DNA from: Spirosoma endbachense
GTDB lineage: Bacteria > Bacteroidota > Bacteroidia > Cytophagales > Spirosomataceae
Direction of reading: 5' to 3'
Assembly: GCF_010233585.1 (NCBI RefSeq)
Contig: NZ_CP045997.1
Span: forward strand, 2,045,237-2,109,236
Length of the DNA: 64,000 bases
Every line of letters begins with the position of its first letter. Positions within the stretch are counted from its first letter, which is position 1. Below the pieces are notes generated by a model, which worked only from the letters and a program-made list of their open reading frames with translations, ran no database searches and was not told where the DNA came from. Both the position numbers and the translations under genes were made by a program. Below are positions 16,508 to 26,041 of the stretch, piece after piece.

Positions 16508-16814
16508 GTAGCGGGGTTTTCTAAACTCCTCAACGAGGAATTTTCATCAATGTTATCATTGACAAAAGCTGCTTTCCTTTCGACCTGTTTAAACGTTCTA
16601 TTCGGAAGAGATTCTGTTGAGTCAAAGTCGGGTCGAACTTGTTTCGGCCTGACGACAGCAGGAGACTTGTCTGGAAAGTTAAAATAGCCTCTTCAGTTTA
16701 TCGGGTAGGTATAATCGTTCAGCATCGGCTTTTTAGTACGTAAACCGTTTCCCAAAAAGACTAGCTTTAGCTGTGGCCAACTCCTGAGCACGACTAGAGA
16801 TTTCCGAACCCCTT
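16508..16814. other. intergenic region between VOC and GMC genes
   Basis: About 305 bases. A short inverted pair (TCCTCAACGAGGA, 16527-16539) follows the VOC stop and could weakly terminate it. Otherwise I see no frame, RNA or promoter that I can support. Confidence 0.3.
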
Positions 16815-18542
16815 ATGAACCTTAATCTTAAAGCACAACTCAATAATACGTTCGATGCCATTGTGGTTGGTTCGGGCATTAGTGGTGGCTGGGCCGCGAA
16901 AGAACTCACCCAGAAAGGATTGCGGGTACTGATGCTCGAACGAGGGCGCGACCTTCAGCACATTACAGGCTACGACACCGCCCTGAAGGCCCCCTGGGAG
17001 TTTGCCCATCGCGATCGTACGATTTTACCAAAAGATAACCCAGCCCCTGATTTTCGGGTTCTTGGCTATAATGAACAAAATGGCCATTTTGTATTCGATA
17101 ATCGAAACGCGCCCTACAAAGAAATACACCCATTTCTCTGGTATCGTCCTGACACACTGGGCGGTAAGTCGATTATGTGGGGTCGACAGAGCTATCGATT
17201 CAGCGAGATGGATTTCGAGGCTAACGCTCGCGATGGCTTTGGTACCGACTGGCCAATTCGGTATAAGGATCTGGCTCCCTGGTATAGCTACGTCGAACCA
17301 TTCGCCGGTATTTCAGGCAATAAGGAGGGTTTGGCTCAATTGCCCGATGGTGAGTTTTTGCCGCCTATGGATTTGAACTGCGTAGAGGAGCACGTTCGCG
17401 GAAAACTGAAAACCAAAATGAATCGCGTGATGACGATTGGCCGAACCGCCAACCTGTCGAAAGCCAATCCGATCCATACCTCGGTCGGCCGCGCTCCCTG
17501 CCAGTACCGAAATCATTGCGCCAGAGGTTGCCCATATGGGGGCTATTTCAGTTCACTTTCTGCTACGTTGCCAGCCGCCCGCAAAACCGATCGGCTCACG
17601 GTTCGGACGGATAGTATTGTATCGGAAGTGTTGTTTGACGAGAAAAAAGGGAAAGCTACCGGTGTTCGGGTCATCGATTCAAAAACGAATCAGACAACCG
17701 AGTATTACGCCCGGATTATCTTTCTGAATGCGTCGGCCATGGCCACGAATTTTATTCTACTTAACTCCGTTTCAAGCCGTTTCCCAAACGGGTTCGGCAA
17801 TGAAAGTGGCACCTTAGGAAAATACATCATGGACCACCATTTTCAGGTAGGGGCCAATGCACAGGCCGATGACATGGGGTTCGATGACAAATACTACTAC
17901 GGGCGTCGGGCGAATGGCATCTATATTCCCCGCTATCGGAATATCGGCACCGACAAACGTACGTACCTGCGGGGCTTTGGCTATCAGGGCGGAGCTTCCC
18001 GATCCGGCTGGCAGCGACTGATTGCGGAAGCATCCAGTGTTGAAGGAAATTTCGGAGCAGCACTGAAGGAAAGAGCGACTCAGCCTGGGCCATGGACGAT
18101 GGGCATCATGGGCTTTGGTGAATGTTTACCCTATGAAGACAACACGATTACGCTGAATCATAATCGGCTCGACAAGTGGGGGTTACCTACGATCACATTC
18201 GACGTAAAATTCCGTGAAAATGAGGAGCGTATGCGTCAGGACATGATGAACGATGCCGCCGAAATGCTCGAAGCGTCTGGACTGAAAAATATTACGACGT
18301 ACGATAATCATTCGATACCCGGCATGGCTGTTCATGAAACGGGTGGGGTTCGAATGGGCCGCGATCCCAAAACGTCGATGCTCAACGCCCACAATCAGCT
18401 TTGGGCAGCTAAGAATGTGTTCGTTACCGACGGAGCTTCGTTTGCTTCTGTAGCCTGTCAAAACCCATCGCTCACATTTATGGCCCTAACTGCCCGAGCG
18501 GCCAATTTTGCCGTCAGCGAATTGAAACGGCAAAATTTATAA
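16815..18542 (+). CDS. GMC-family FAD-dependent oxidoreductase
   Basis: 575 residues. The N-terminal FAD motif is DAIVVGSGISGGWAAKEL (residues 14-31) with LMLERG as the ribose-binding strand. The middle contains SIMWGRQSYR (flavin attachment region) and a Cys-rich CQYRNHCARGCPYG segment, as in 2-keto-gluconate and sugar dehydrogenase-type GMC enzymes. The C-terminal domain has the conserved His in GMAVHETGGVRMG and VTDGASFASVACQNPSLT. It probably oxidises a sugar, polyol or other alcohol, passing electrons to a quinone or cytochrome. The small gluconate 2-dehydrogenase subunit 3 often encoded beside such genes is absent. No signal peptide is present, although homologues can be exported with a Tat-carrying partner. 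Confidence 0.85.
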   Translation: MNLNLKAQLNNTFDAIVVGSGISGGWAAKELTQKGLRVLMLERGRDLQHITGYDTALKAPWEFAHRDRTILPKDNPAPDFRVLGYNEQNGHFVFDNRNAPYKEIHPFLWYRPDTLGGKSIMWGRQSYRFSEMDFEANARDGFGTDWPIRYKDLAPWYSYVEPFAGISGNKEGLAQLPDGEFLPPMDLNCVEEHVRGKLKTKMNRVMTIGRTANLSKANPIHTSVGRAPCQYRNHCARGCPYGGYFSSLSATLPAARKTDRLTVRTDSIVSEVLFDEKKGKATGVRVIDSKTNQTTEYYARIIFLNASAMATNFILLNSVSSRFPNGFGNESGTLGKYIMDHHFQVGANAQADDMGFDDKYYYGRRANGIYIPRYRNIGTDKRTYLRGFGYQGGASRSGWQRLIAEASSVEGNFGAALKERATQPGPWTMGIMGFGECLPYEDNTITLNHNRLDKWGLPTITFDVKFRENEERMRQDMMNDAAEMLEASGLKNITTYDNHSIPGMAVHETGGVRMGRDPKTSMLNAHNQLWAAKNVFVTDGASFASVACQNPSLTFMALTARAANFAVSELKRQNL

Positions 18543-18633
18543 ATTGAAGCTGTTTAAGCATTTCTTTTTGCGTCAACATCAAGCTAATCCAGTCTCCGCT
18601 ATTTTAAGCTTTAGCCTTTTAACAGCTTGCTAA

Positions 18634-18670
18634 ATCAACCATTTCTTGATTTGACAACGAAATGGTTGAT
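18634..18670 (+). terminator. hairpin between GMC and sulfatase genes
   Basis: A perfect 12-bp stem (ATCAACCATTTC with GAAATGGTTGAT) around a 13-base loop, 92 bases after the GMC stop and 42 before the sulfatase start. Only TTTC follows, so it is a weak terminator candidate or an operator-like palindrome. Confidence 0.4.
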
Positions 18671-18711
18671 TTCACGTAGGCAACACCCAAACCAAATTAC
18701 GTTAAAAACGA

Positions 18712-20271
18712 ATGAAGTACTTCCTGTTAAGTGGATTTAGTACGCTGGTCTTTCTAGGCTTGCTGACCTCATTTCGCCCCCAGTTTGACAATTCTCCCAC
18801 CCGATCGAGCGTGGCCAGACCGAACGCGGCCCGTCCAAAAAATATTATTTACATACTGGCCGATGACCACCGCTACGATTTCATGGGGTTTACGGGTAAA
18901 GTCGCCGGATTGAAAACGCCGAACCTCGATCGGCTGGCCAATGAAGGTGCCCATGTTCGGAATGCGTTTGTAAGTACCGCCCTTTGTTCGCCCAGTCGGG
19001 CCAGCATTCTGACAGGCCAGTATGCGCATACGCATAAGGTGGTCGACAACTTTGCGGCATTAACGCCGGGCCTAAAATTCTTCCCGCACTACCTGAAACA
19101 GGCAGGCTACAAAACGGCATTTCTGGGCAAATGGCATATGGGCAATACCGACGATGCACCCCAGCCCGGTTTCGATTATTGGCTCAGCTTCAAGGGGCAG
19201 GGCGTTTATTATAACCCAACCTTCAACATCAATGGAAAACAGGTTAGTTATACCGACAGCAGCTACACCAGCGATTTACTGACCGATTATGCCCTGAAGT
19301 GGCTCAGTTCGCTCGACAGGAACAAGCCGTTCTGCCTTTATCTCTCGCATAAAGCGGTTCATGCCGAATTTCAGCCCGCCAAACGTCACCGGGGTATGTA
19401 CCGCAACATGCCAATCAATTATCCGCAGAGCATGTATTTAACGGCCACAGATACCAGTAAAATCTGGGGGCCGAAACCGACTCAAAGTCCGGAAACGGGT
19501 GTCTTAAAAGTCAACATGGCCGACATGCCTGCCTGGGTGAAAAACCAACGGTATAGCTGGCATGGGGTCGATTATATGTACGACGGGCAAATTGGCTTCA
19601 ACGATTTTTATCGGCAGTATTGTGAAACGCTGATGGGTGTAGACGACAGCGTTGGACGTGTGCTAAAGTGGCTGGAAGCGAACAATCAGCTAGAAAACAC
19701 CCTGATCGTCTACATGGGTGACAACGGTTTCAGCTTTGGCGAGCACGGTCTGATCGACAAGCGACACATGTATGAAGAATCGATGCGGGTGCCGCTGCTG
19801 ATACGCTGCACTGACATCATCAAACCCGGCACAAAACTGGATCAGGTCATTCAGAATGTAGATATTGCCCCTACATTAATGGCATATGCAGGGCTTTCCA
19901 AACCGGCGCAGATGCAGGGGAATTCATTTTTGCCATTGCTTAAAGGCCAAACGATTCCCTGGCGCGACCGGGCTTTCTACGAGTATTATTGGGAAGCTGA
20001 TTTTCCGCAAACGCCCACCATGTATGGTGTCAGAACGGGGCGATATAAGTATATTTTCAACCACGGTGTCTGGGACGCGAATGAGCTGTATGATCTACAG
20101 AGCGACCCGCAGGAAGTTAACAACCTGATTCGTAGTTCAGAGCATCAGAAAATTGCCCAGGACATGCGCAATCAGGTATTCGACTGGCTCGAATCGACGG
20201 GCGGATTGCAGATTCCGCTTCACCCGATCCGGCAAAAGCGGAACGATCACCGATATAAGGGAACGTATTGA
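18712..20271 (+). CDS. secreted S1-family sulfatase
   Basis: 519 residues with an N-terminal hydrophobic signal or anchor (residues 1-22). The sulfatase signature LCSPSRASILTGQ contains Cys92 in the CxPxR context needed for conversion to formylglycine. DD at 51-52 (ILADDHRYD) and GDNGFSFGEHGLIDKRHMYE provide calcium and sulfate ligands. The C-terminal LYDLQSDPQEVNNL motif is the usual closing element. It would remove sulfate esters, probably from polysaccharides or glycosaminoglycan-like substrates. No anaerobic sulfatase-maturating enzyme or formylglycine-generating enzyme gene is nearby, so maturation must come from elsewhere. It fits the surrounding hydrolase-rich region. Confidence 0.9.
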   Translation: MKYFLLSGFSTLVFLGLLTSFRPQFDNSPTRSSVARPNAARPKNIIYILADDHRYDFMGFTGKVAGLKTPNLDRLANEGAHVRNAFVSTALCSPSRASILTGQYAHTHKVVDNFAALTPGLKFFPHYLKQAGYKTAFLGKWHMGNTDDAPQPGFDYWLSFKGQGVYYNPTFNINGKQVSYTDSSYTSDLLTDYALKWLSSLDRNKPFCLYLSHKAVHAEFQPAKRHRGMYRNMPINYPQSMYLTATDTSKIWGPKPTQSPETGVLKVNMADMPAWVKNQRYSWHGVDYMYDGQIGFNDFYRQYCETLMGVDDSVGRVLKWLEANNQLENTLIVYMGDNGFSFGEHGLIDKRHMYEESMRVPLLIRCTDIIKPGTKLDQVIQNVDIAPTLMAYAGLSKPAQMQGNSFLPLLKGQTIPWRDRAFYEYYWEADFPQTPTMYGVRTGRYKYIFNHGVWDANELYDLQSDPQEVNNLIRSSEHQKIAQDMRNQVFDWLESTGGLQIPLHPIRQKRNDHRYKGTY

Positions 20272-20283
20272 TCGTAAAAAGAT

Positions 20284-20340
20284 GGGGCCTTCGGTGCGTT
20301 AGCATGACCGAGTGTTATTTGCTCGCGCACCGACGGACCC
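20284..20340. terminator. bidirectional terminator between sulfatase and DUF4965 genes
   Basis: Arms 20284-20298 and 20326-20340 pair at 13 of 15 positions with a 27-base loop. On the plus strand ATTTCTATTTTTTC follows. It lies in the 73-base gap between two converging genes. Confidence 0.5.
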
Positions 20341-20344
20341 ATTT

Positions 20345-22858
20345 CTATTTTTTCAACTGCTTCTGTAGCAGCTTAATGTAGTACCCCCCTACCACCGATC
20401 GAGCCTGAAAACCAACCTGTTTGGCGTTCGTTGTTTCGTGCCAGTCAGTGAGCGGCACACGGCTTGGCGTTTCGTTGGCAAACTTCCAGACTGGCTTAAT
20501 TAAGGCCTGGAAATCGGCATCTGAATCAGCCAGAGTAGCGGTCCACATGATCCAGTCCGATTTTGTGTAGGTTTTCCGGCTGTCCAGCGGCAGTCCGTAT
20601 GTATTCTGATGATTGAGATAAAAGGCAATCTCTTTTTTAGCCACCTCCTCCGGAAACACGTTCAGATCCAGCAACTTATCCCAGACGATGTTATACTTCT
20701 GGCTCCAGCTTCCCGCCGTTTTGTCGAACGTAAGCGCATAATGATCACCATCCGCATCGAGTTGCATCCACTTGCGAGCCAGCTCGCGAGCCAGTGCAAA
20801 ATGCTCATCGGCCGTTTTCTGATCACCCATCATCCGGGCCAGTTTACCATAACAGGCAATGCCGACAATAGCTTTTGCCGATAAATTGGCATTACGGGCC
20901 AGATGGCCGGCAAAATCATCGGTACAAAGCTGATTGGTCGGATCGAACCCATCGCGTTTCAGAAAGTCAACCCATTTGGTCAGTGTCGGCCAGTGCTCAC
21001 GGGCGAAGTCAGGCTTACCGTCAACCTGAGCCACGGCAGCTGTCAGAATCATCATATTTCCGGCTTCTTCCACGGGCATATCTTCGCCATACGTTTGCCC
21101 GTTTGCCAGCGGATAAGTGCCTACATCATGTGCCGGAAAATCCTTTTTCCAGCGCCCGGACTCGCTATAATCGAAGATAAACCGGAGCAGACCCTTCGCC
21201 AACTCATTGTTGTAGAGAAGAAGTAACGGAGCTGATGGGTAGGTTATGTCCACCGTTCCAATTGACCCATTGGAAAAATTCTCTTTCGAGAAGAAAAGAA
21301 CGGGCGCTTCCTTCCCTGCTCCTTTGGGACCTGCCACAATTTTATGGGCAGCAATAGCCTGCCGGTAGGCCAGAACGCACAAATCAGCATACTCCTTACC
21401 ACCTGCTTTTTCGGCATCAGCACGTACTTTGGCATCGAAGGCGGTACATTTCTGGCGTAGCCGCGAATAGTCTTTCTCCGCCGTTTGCAGTAAATCGGGC
21501 ATGGTTGTTTTACCGTCGCGATTCCACCAGGCCCGCAGATTCTGCTGAAAGTACTGAACCGAGTATAGATCATCGTAGGCCAGCATCAAATGCCGGGCAA
21601 TCGGTTTGGTTACGCTGCCCAAATCAAGCACAGCGGCTACGGCCATTGTCTGTGCCGGTTCGGCCATTGCTTTATCTGCGGTTCCCGAAAGCTGGCCCTT
21701 GTCGAAAAATAGCTGCTTAAGATCGGCTACTTTTCCTGATCCGGTACGGCTGCTAGCCGATGGTTGCGGCACCGCCAGATAGGCATAGCCCCAATCGATA
21801 CGAACGTTATCACCTTTTTGGGCCAGCACCGGCTGGTCCTGTGTGCCGACCGTTTGATACGATAACCCCGGAGCCTGGCCAGCTTTCGTCAGTACGTTCT
21901 GCCCGGCAGTATTGGTAGCCATTGTGGCCGATTCGGTGAACAGAATCTGCACCGAATGCGGCTTACCGTCGCTCGATTGCGCATTGAACGTCACATAGGT
22001 TACAGGCCGGGAAGCCACTTCGAGCTCGTCGAGCAGCAGTGGCGATAGAAAATTAACGGTCAGCCCGACTGGCCCCGCGGTAAAAGTATATTCAGTTTGG
22101 GTAGCCGATACCGTTACCGCCGTTTGCGTGGCCACTGTTACGGCAGAGGATTTTATGGGATTGACAATGCCTACGTCAATAAACGACCCACCCCGTGGAC
22201 TAACACAATGAATTGCCAGCACATTTTTACCAGCCTGTAAAGCCTTTTGGCCTTCAGCCGACAGGGGCAGGTTTACGTATTCGTTTAAGTAATCCGGTTT
22301 AGCCAAAATTTTGGTGCCATTCAGATACACCTCTACATCGTCATCGTGATTGATCGACAACAGCAAATTGGCTGGATCAGCCTTGCCATCATAGGTGAAC
22401 TCACGCCGGATGTAGATTCCATCTTTCATGGATTCGCTGTTTGTCCAGCGGGTTCGCGCTTCGGGTGTATCGCCGAAAGGACCCGGTGCCGATGTCCAGC
22501 TGCTGGCATTGAAGCCGGGCTTTTCCCAACCGTCGCCGGGTTTCGTCGTTGTGTATAAAGCGGTATAAGGCTTCAGTTCGGCAGTTGGCAGAATTGGCGC
22601 GTAGGTGGTCGGAACGGCTCCCAGAAACTGGTATACTTTTCCATCGACCCGAATCATTCCTTCGAGCGACTGTGGTTTACCAGTCCAGTGGCGCGTTGGC
22701 GAATCGGTAAGTTTATCGGTGGTACTCCAGACGCTGAAGTAGGGATCGTGCGTCACGAGCGGGTAAGCAGGTGGTCGCAGCGACTGAGCGTGTATCCCCT
22801 GTATCAGTAGGGAAACGATTAGAAAGAAGAGTAAACGGGTTGATTTTTTGTCGTGCAT
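20345..22858 (-). CDS. secreted DUF4965/DUF5127/DUF1793 protein (glutaminase A-like)
   Basis: 837 residues with a signal peptide (LLFFLIVSLLIQGIHAQ). LRPPAYPLVTHDPYFSVWS at the N-terminus, the jelly-roll-like insert with SINHDDDVEVYLNGTKI, and the C-terminal alpha/alpha barrel with HDVGTYPLANGQ, EDMPVEEAGNMMI and SQKYNIVWDKLLDLNVFP match a family annotated from fungal glutaminase A and common in Bacteroidota. True glutaminase activity is not established for bacterial members. The architecture resembles glycoside hydrolases, and the neighbours here are carbohydrate enzymes, so a glycan role is equally possible. It is convergent with the sulfatase. Confidence 0.75.
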   Translation of the reverse strand: MHDKKSTRLLFFLIVSLLIQGIHAQSLRPPAYPLVTHDPYFSVWSTTDKLTDSPTRHWTGKPQSLEGMIRVDGKVYQFLGAVPTTYAPILPTAELKPYTALYTTTKPGDGWEKPGFNASSWTSAPGPFGDTPEARTRWTNSESMKDGIYIRREFTYDGKADPANLLLSINHDDDVEVYLNGTKILAKPDYLNEYVNLPLSAEGQKALQAGKNVLAIHCVSPRGGSFIDVGIVNPIKSSAVTVATQTAVTVSATQTEYTFTAGPVGLTVNFLSPLLLDELEVASRPVTYVTFNAQSSDGKPHSVQILFTESATMATNTAGQNVLTKAGQAPGLSYQTVGTQDQPVLAQKGDNVRIDWGYAYLAVPQPSASSRTGSGKVADLKQLFFDKGQLSGTADKAMAEPAQTMAVAAVLDLGSVTKPIARHLMLAYDDLYSVQYFQQNLRAWWNRDGKTTMPDLLQTAEKDYSRLRQKCTAFDAKVRADAEKAGGKEYADLCVLAYRQAIAAHKIVAGPKGAGKEAPVLFFSKENFSNGSIGTVDITYPSAPLLLLYNNELAKGLLRFIFDYSESGRWKKDFPAHDVGTYPLANGQTYGEDMPVEEAGNMMILTAAVAQVDGKPDFAREHWPTLTKWVDFLKRDGFDPTNQLCTDDFAGHLARNANLSAKAIVGIACYGKLARMMGDQKTADEHFALARELARKWMQLDADGDHYALTFDKTAGSWSQKYNIVWDKLLDLNVFPEEVAKKEIAFYLNHQNTYGLPLDSRKTYTKSDWIMWTATLADSDADFQALIKPVWKFANETPSRVPLTDWHETTNAKQVGFQARSVVGGYYIKLLQKQLKK

Positions 22859-23039
22859 TGACGGTTACTGATTTTTACTTCAACTGAAGTCTTTCTACCT
22901 ATAAATCAATTTCCCGGAAACCTTTACTCTCTAACGCATAAAATCGCCACGAATTCCTGCTCATCAATCCCCGTAACGACCCATTGATCTAGTGCTCTTT
23001 AAACCTATAAGGTTTCAAAAACCGCACCAGCGGCCCGGC

Positions 23040-23663
23040 TTATAGGTTTATAATCACAGCAGCAACGGACTGGCCCAATAGTACTTTCTCCAGATGAGCC
23101 CTATAAAGCAGTTTATCCCGAGCGATATTCACATTTTTTTCAACGTCGTGAAAGTGAATACTTTCCAGCGGCTCCATACCCGTGAACGCATTCATTCGGT
23201 GAAAACCGAACATGACCCCTTCGTCCACGCTTTTTTGATTAAAAAATTCGCCTGGCAGTGTAAACGCTTCCTTAGGTGCATTCCAGCTTGTGGTAAGCAT
23301 GTAGTGCCGACCATGAAGTGTGCCACCAGTACCATAGTTTACAGCTGGATTTTTACGCGAACGGCCATCACTGGTGTAAATTCCCTGCTGATGACCAGCT
23401 GTAAATACCCGGTCAAGATATTCTTTCATTCGGTAAGGTAACTGGAACCACCAGACAGGCGTATGATAAATCACAATATCAGCCCAGACATATTTTTTGA
23501 CTTCCTCAAGTGGGTCGTATTCATCGTTGATGTTTGTAACTTTTACGTCAAAATCAGGGTGTTGGCGCAGGAAATCCAGTGTCCAGCCTGTTAGTGTTTC
23601 GTTAAATGCGCCACCCGAATGAGCAAACTTTTGACCGCCGTTGATGACAAATACCGTTTTCAT
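23040..23663 (-). CDS. mdaB: MdaB-type NAD(P)H:quinone oxidoreductase (flavodoxin-like fold)
   Basis: 207 residues. FVINGGQKFAHSGGAFNETL at the N-terminus is the FMN or FAD phosphate-binding loop; the motifs ADIVIYHTPVWWFQLPYRMK and EYLDRVFTAGHQQGIYTSDG are characteristic of MdaB (modulator of drug activity B), which performs two-electron reduction of quinones and so prevents redox cycling. A LysR regulator is divergently transcribed 141 bases away, a common arrangement for this gene. TAATTTTG (23741-23734, minus) matches the -7 promoter consensus about 70 bases upstream of the start, without a good -33 partner. Confidence 0.85.
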   Translation of the reverse strand: MKTVFVINGGQKFAHSGGAFNETLTGWTLDFLRQHPDFDVKVTNINDEYDPLEEVKKYVWADIVIYHTPVWWFQLPYRMKEYLDRVFTAGHQQGIYTSDGRSRKNPAVNYGTGGTLHGRHYMLTTSWNAPKEAFTLPGEFFNQKSVDEGVMFGFHRMNAFTGMEPLESIHFHDVEKNVNIARDKLLYRAHLEKVLLGQSVAAVIINL

Positions 23664-23804
23664 ATCCTTCTTTTATAATAAGTTTTTTGCTCCGGGTAAC
23701 TAAGTTGAAAACCTGCTACCGGGATTCTGGCTACAAAATTAAAGACACCAACGGTATCATAAAAATAACACAACTAGTAGCTTTACATCATAATACTAAT
23801 AGAT

Positions 23805-24704
23805 ATGGTGATTAATCTGGAATGGTTTCGTACGTTCAAGGCTATCTACGAAACCGGCTCACTGACAGCCGCAGCTCAGGTTCTGTATATTTCGCAACCA
23901 GGTGTGAGCTTGCATCTAAATTCGCTCGAAGCCCATACGGGCTATAAGTTATTTGACCGGGCCGCGCGAAAAATGGTACCCACAGAGCGGGGAAAAGTGA
24001 TGTATAATTATATTGTCGAACCCATCAATAAGCTGGAAGTCGCTGAACAGCAATTTCAAAAAAGCTCAAAAACCGATAAGGCAACAATTAGCATCGGTAT
24101 GTGCTTTGAAACGTTTCAGTTCACACTGGAGCCGCATTTGGCGACCCTGCCTTTTAATGTCATTATCAAGTTTGGCGACTACCCTGATATGCAACAGGAT
24201 CTCGACAAAGGATTGCTCGACTTAATTATCACCCCACAAAAAGGCATACAGGCCAATCTGGATTACCGTCCTTTTTCTAAAGAGCGAATTGTTCTGATCG
24301 GGGGAGCGAAATCGAATACCGAAGCGTTGAGTGATCTTCTCGAAAATAAAGCATTTGGCGAAGCTGAAGCCTGGTTAAAACAGCAGGTTTGGTATAGTAC
24401 AGCCGCCGATATGGACAATCTGAAAAAATTCTGGCATCAGAATTTTTTCAAACACCCCGATTTTAAACCCAACTACATTGTTCCTAATATATGCTCCATT
24501 GTACGGTGCCTGAGCGATGGCGTAGGCTTTTCAATTATTCCTGATTTTTTATGCCGGGATGAAATTGAGGCTGGCAAGGTTAAGCTGGTTTGGGCGGGGC
24601 AGAACGTGATTGAAAACACGCTTTACTTCGGTACACGGAAGAAAACGATCTATGCCCATGAAATTAGCCGGATTCAGCAGATTTTCGAAACACAGAATCT
24701 TTAA
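23805..24704 (+). CDS. LysR-family transcriptional regulator
   Basis: 299 residues. The N-terminal winged helix-turn-helix is clear: EWFRTFKAIYETGSLTAAAQ, LYISQPGVSLHLNSLEAHTG, YKLFDRAARKMVPTERG (residues 4-66), followed by the linker helix and a periplasmic-binding-protein-like effector domain to the C-terminus. LysR proteins usually activate a divergent gene in response to a small ligand, so mdaB is the obvious target and the inducer may be a quinone or electrophile (inference). ATG at 23805 is the only sensible start. Confidence 0.9.
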   Translation: MVINLEWFRTFKAIYETGSLTAAAQVLYISQPGVSLHLNSLEAHTGYKLFDRAARKMVPTERGKVMYNYIVEPINKLEVAEQQFQKSSKTDKATISIGMCFETFQFTLEPHLATLPFNVIIKFGDYPDMQQDLDKGLLDLIITPQKGIQANLDYRPFSKERIVLIGGAKSNTEALSDLLENKAFGEAEAWLKQQVWYSTAADMDNLKKFWHQNFFKHPDFKPNYIVPNICSIVRCLSDGVGFSIIPDFLCRDEIEAGKVKLVWAGQNVIENTLYFGTRKKTIYAHEISRIQQIFETQNL

Positions 24705-24850
24705 TCCATTGGCTGTTCAGAAGTCATACCGCCACTAGCAACCTATCAAAATAACCCTTCGCTTCCCAGTCATGATTCTGTCGTTACCAGCGGGTTGGGT
24801 GAATTCATAATGGTGCCCTTATTCGCCAAAAACGGCTTCTTAACTAGCCA

Positions 24851-25960
24851 TTAGACCCGCCAGTCGATGGTTATTTTTCGGCCGGTATCGGCAGCCTGTA
24901 GTATCGCACCGATTAATTTTATGTCTTTCCAACCTTCTTCGCCCGATGCTTCCGGTTTTGTTTTATTCTGAATCGACTGAATAAAGGCATCCATCTGGGC
25001 AGTTTGCTGGAAACGGGGTGAGGGCACTTCCATCGCACCCTTGCTGGTGATTCCCTGCGCCCCCGTTGCATTGAAAGACGGTTCGAGTTTAAACCAGCCC
25101 CGTTCGCAGGTAACATAAAGTCGATCTACGTACGACGAATAGGTCGTGCTGGAGTGAGCGACTGTGCCATCCGGAAATTCAAACTGCCAGAATACGGTCT
25201 CGTAGATATCCTTGAAATGCTCCTTATCGAACGTAAATGCCTGAGCAGTCACGCTGATTGGGTCGGCATTGAGGGTTCGGCGGGCACCCTGGATCGCATA
25301 AACACCCAGATCCATAATGGCCCCACCTCCACCGATTTTCTTGTCAAGTCGCCAGGAATTTGGCCCCGGTACGGTAAAACCCAATCCCGATTCAATCACC
25401 TTTACGTGGCCAAAGGTTTTCTCGGTTGCCAACCGGCGCATCTCCAGATGATGCGGTTCGAAGTAAAGCCGATAACCGACCGATAGCTGAACCCCGGCTT
25501 TCTCACAGGCCGTAATCATCTGCCGGGCTTCGGCCGCGTTCATAGCCATTGGTTTCTCACAAATGACATGTTTACCCGCCTGAGCAGCCCGAATCGTGTA
25601 TTCGGCATGGAGAAAATTAGGCAAAACGACATAGACAATATCGATGGCAGGATTATCCCGAATCTGATCGAATGTCTGATAATTGTAGATGTTCTTCGCC
25701 GGAATGTTGTAGGTAGCCGCCCACGATCTGGCCTTTTCGGGCGACCCCGTTACGATACCGGCAAGGTAACAATTCTGGGTTTCGAGCAGTGCCGGAGCCA
25801 GTTGATTCGTGGCATAATTACCGAGTCCTACGAGTGCGATACCCAGTTTTTTTGCTTTAGGTGCACGATCGGCAATCAATTCTGTTGGTTGAACGAGTGC
25901 TCCGCCAACGACCAAAGAAAGTGCTTGCAGGGAGGTTCTACGAGAGATAAGGGCCGCCAT
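24851..25960 (-). CDS. Gfo/Idh/MocA-family oxidoreductase with twin-arginine-like signal
   Basis: 369 residues. The N-terminus ISRRTSLQALSLVVGGALVQ resembles a Tat signal (SRRxSL then a hydrophobic core), as seen in exported glucose-fructose oxidoreductases. The Rossmann motif IALVGLGNYATNQLAPAL is at about 41-58, the signature EKPMAMNAAEARQM near 135-148, and the C-terminal domain has GGGGAIMDLGVYAIQGAR. The catalytic Lys is in HVICEKP. It probably oxidises or interconverts a sugar or inositol with tightly bound NADP in the periplasm. It stands alone, between LysR and the RNA helicase. Confidence 0.82.
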   Translation of the reverse strand: MAALISRRTSLQALSLVVGGALVQPTELIADRAPKAKKLGIALVGLGNYATNQLAPALLETQNCYLAGIVTGSPEKARSWAATYNIPAKNIYNYQTFDQIRDNPAIDIVYVVLPNFLHAEYTIRAAQAGKHVICEKPMAMNAAEARQMITACEKAGVQLSVGYRLYFEPHHLEMRRLATEKTFGHVKVIESGLGFTVPGPNSWRLDKKIGGGGAIMDLGVYAIQGARRTLNADPISVTAQAFTFDKEHFKDIYETVFWQFEFPDGTVAHSSTTYSSYVDRLYVTCERGWFKLEPSFNATGAQGITSKGAMEVPSPRFQQTAQMDAFIQSIQNKTKPEASGEEGWKDIKLIGAILQAADTGRKITIDWRV

Positions 25961-26041
25961 TTAGTATCGATTTTCCGTTAAACGAACAAAAGATACTAAA
26001 AGAAAAACAGCCCTGCTTATCTATATTAGCTTTGTTGTATT

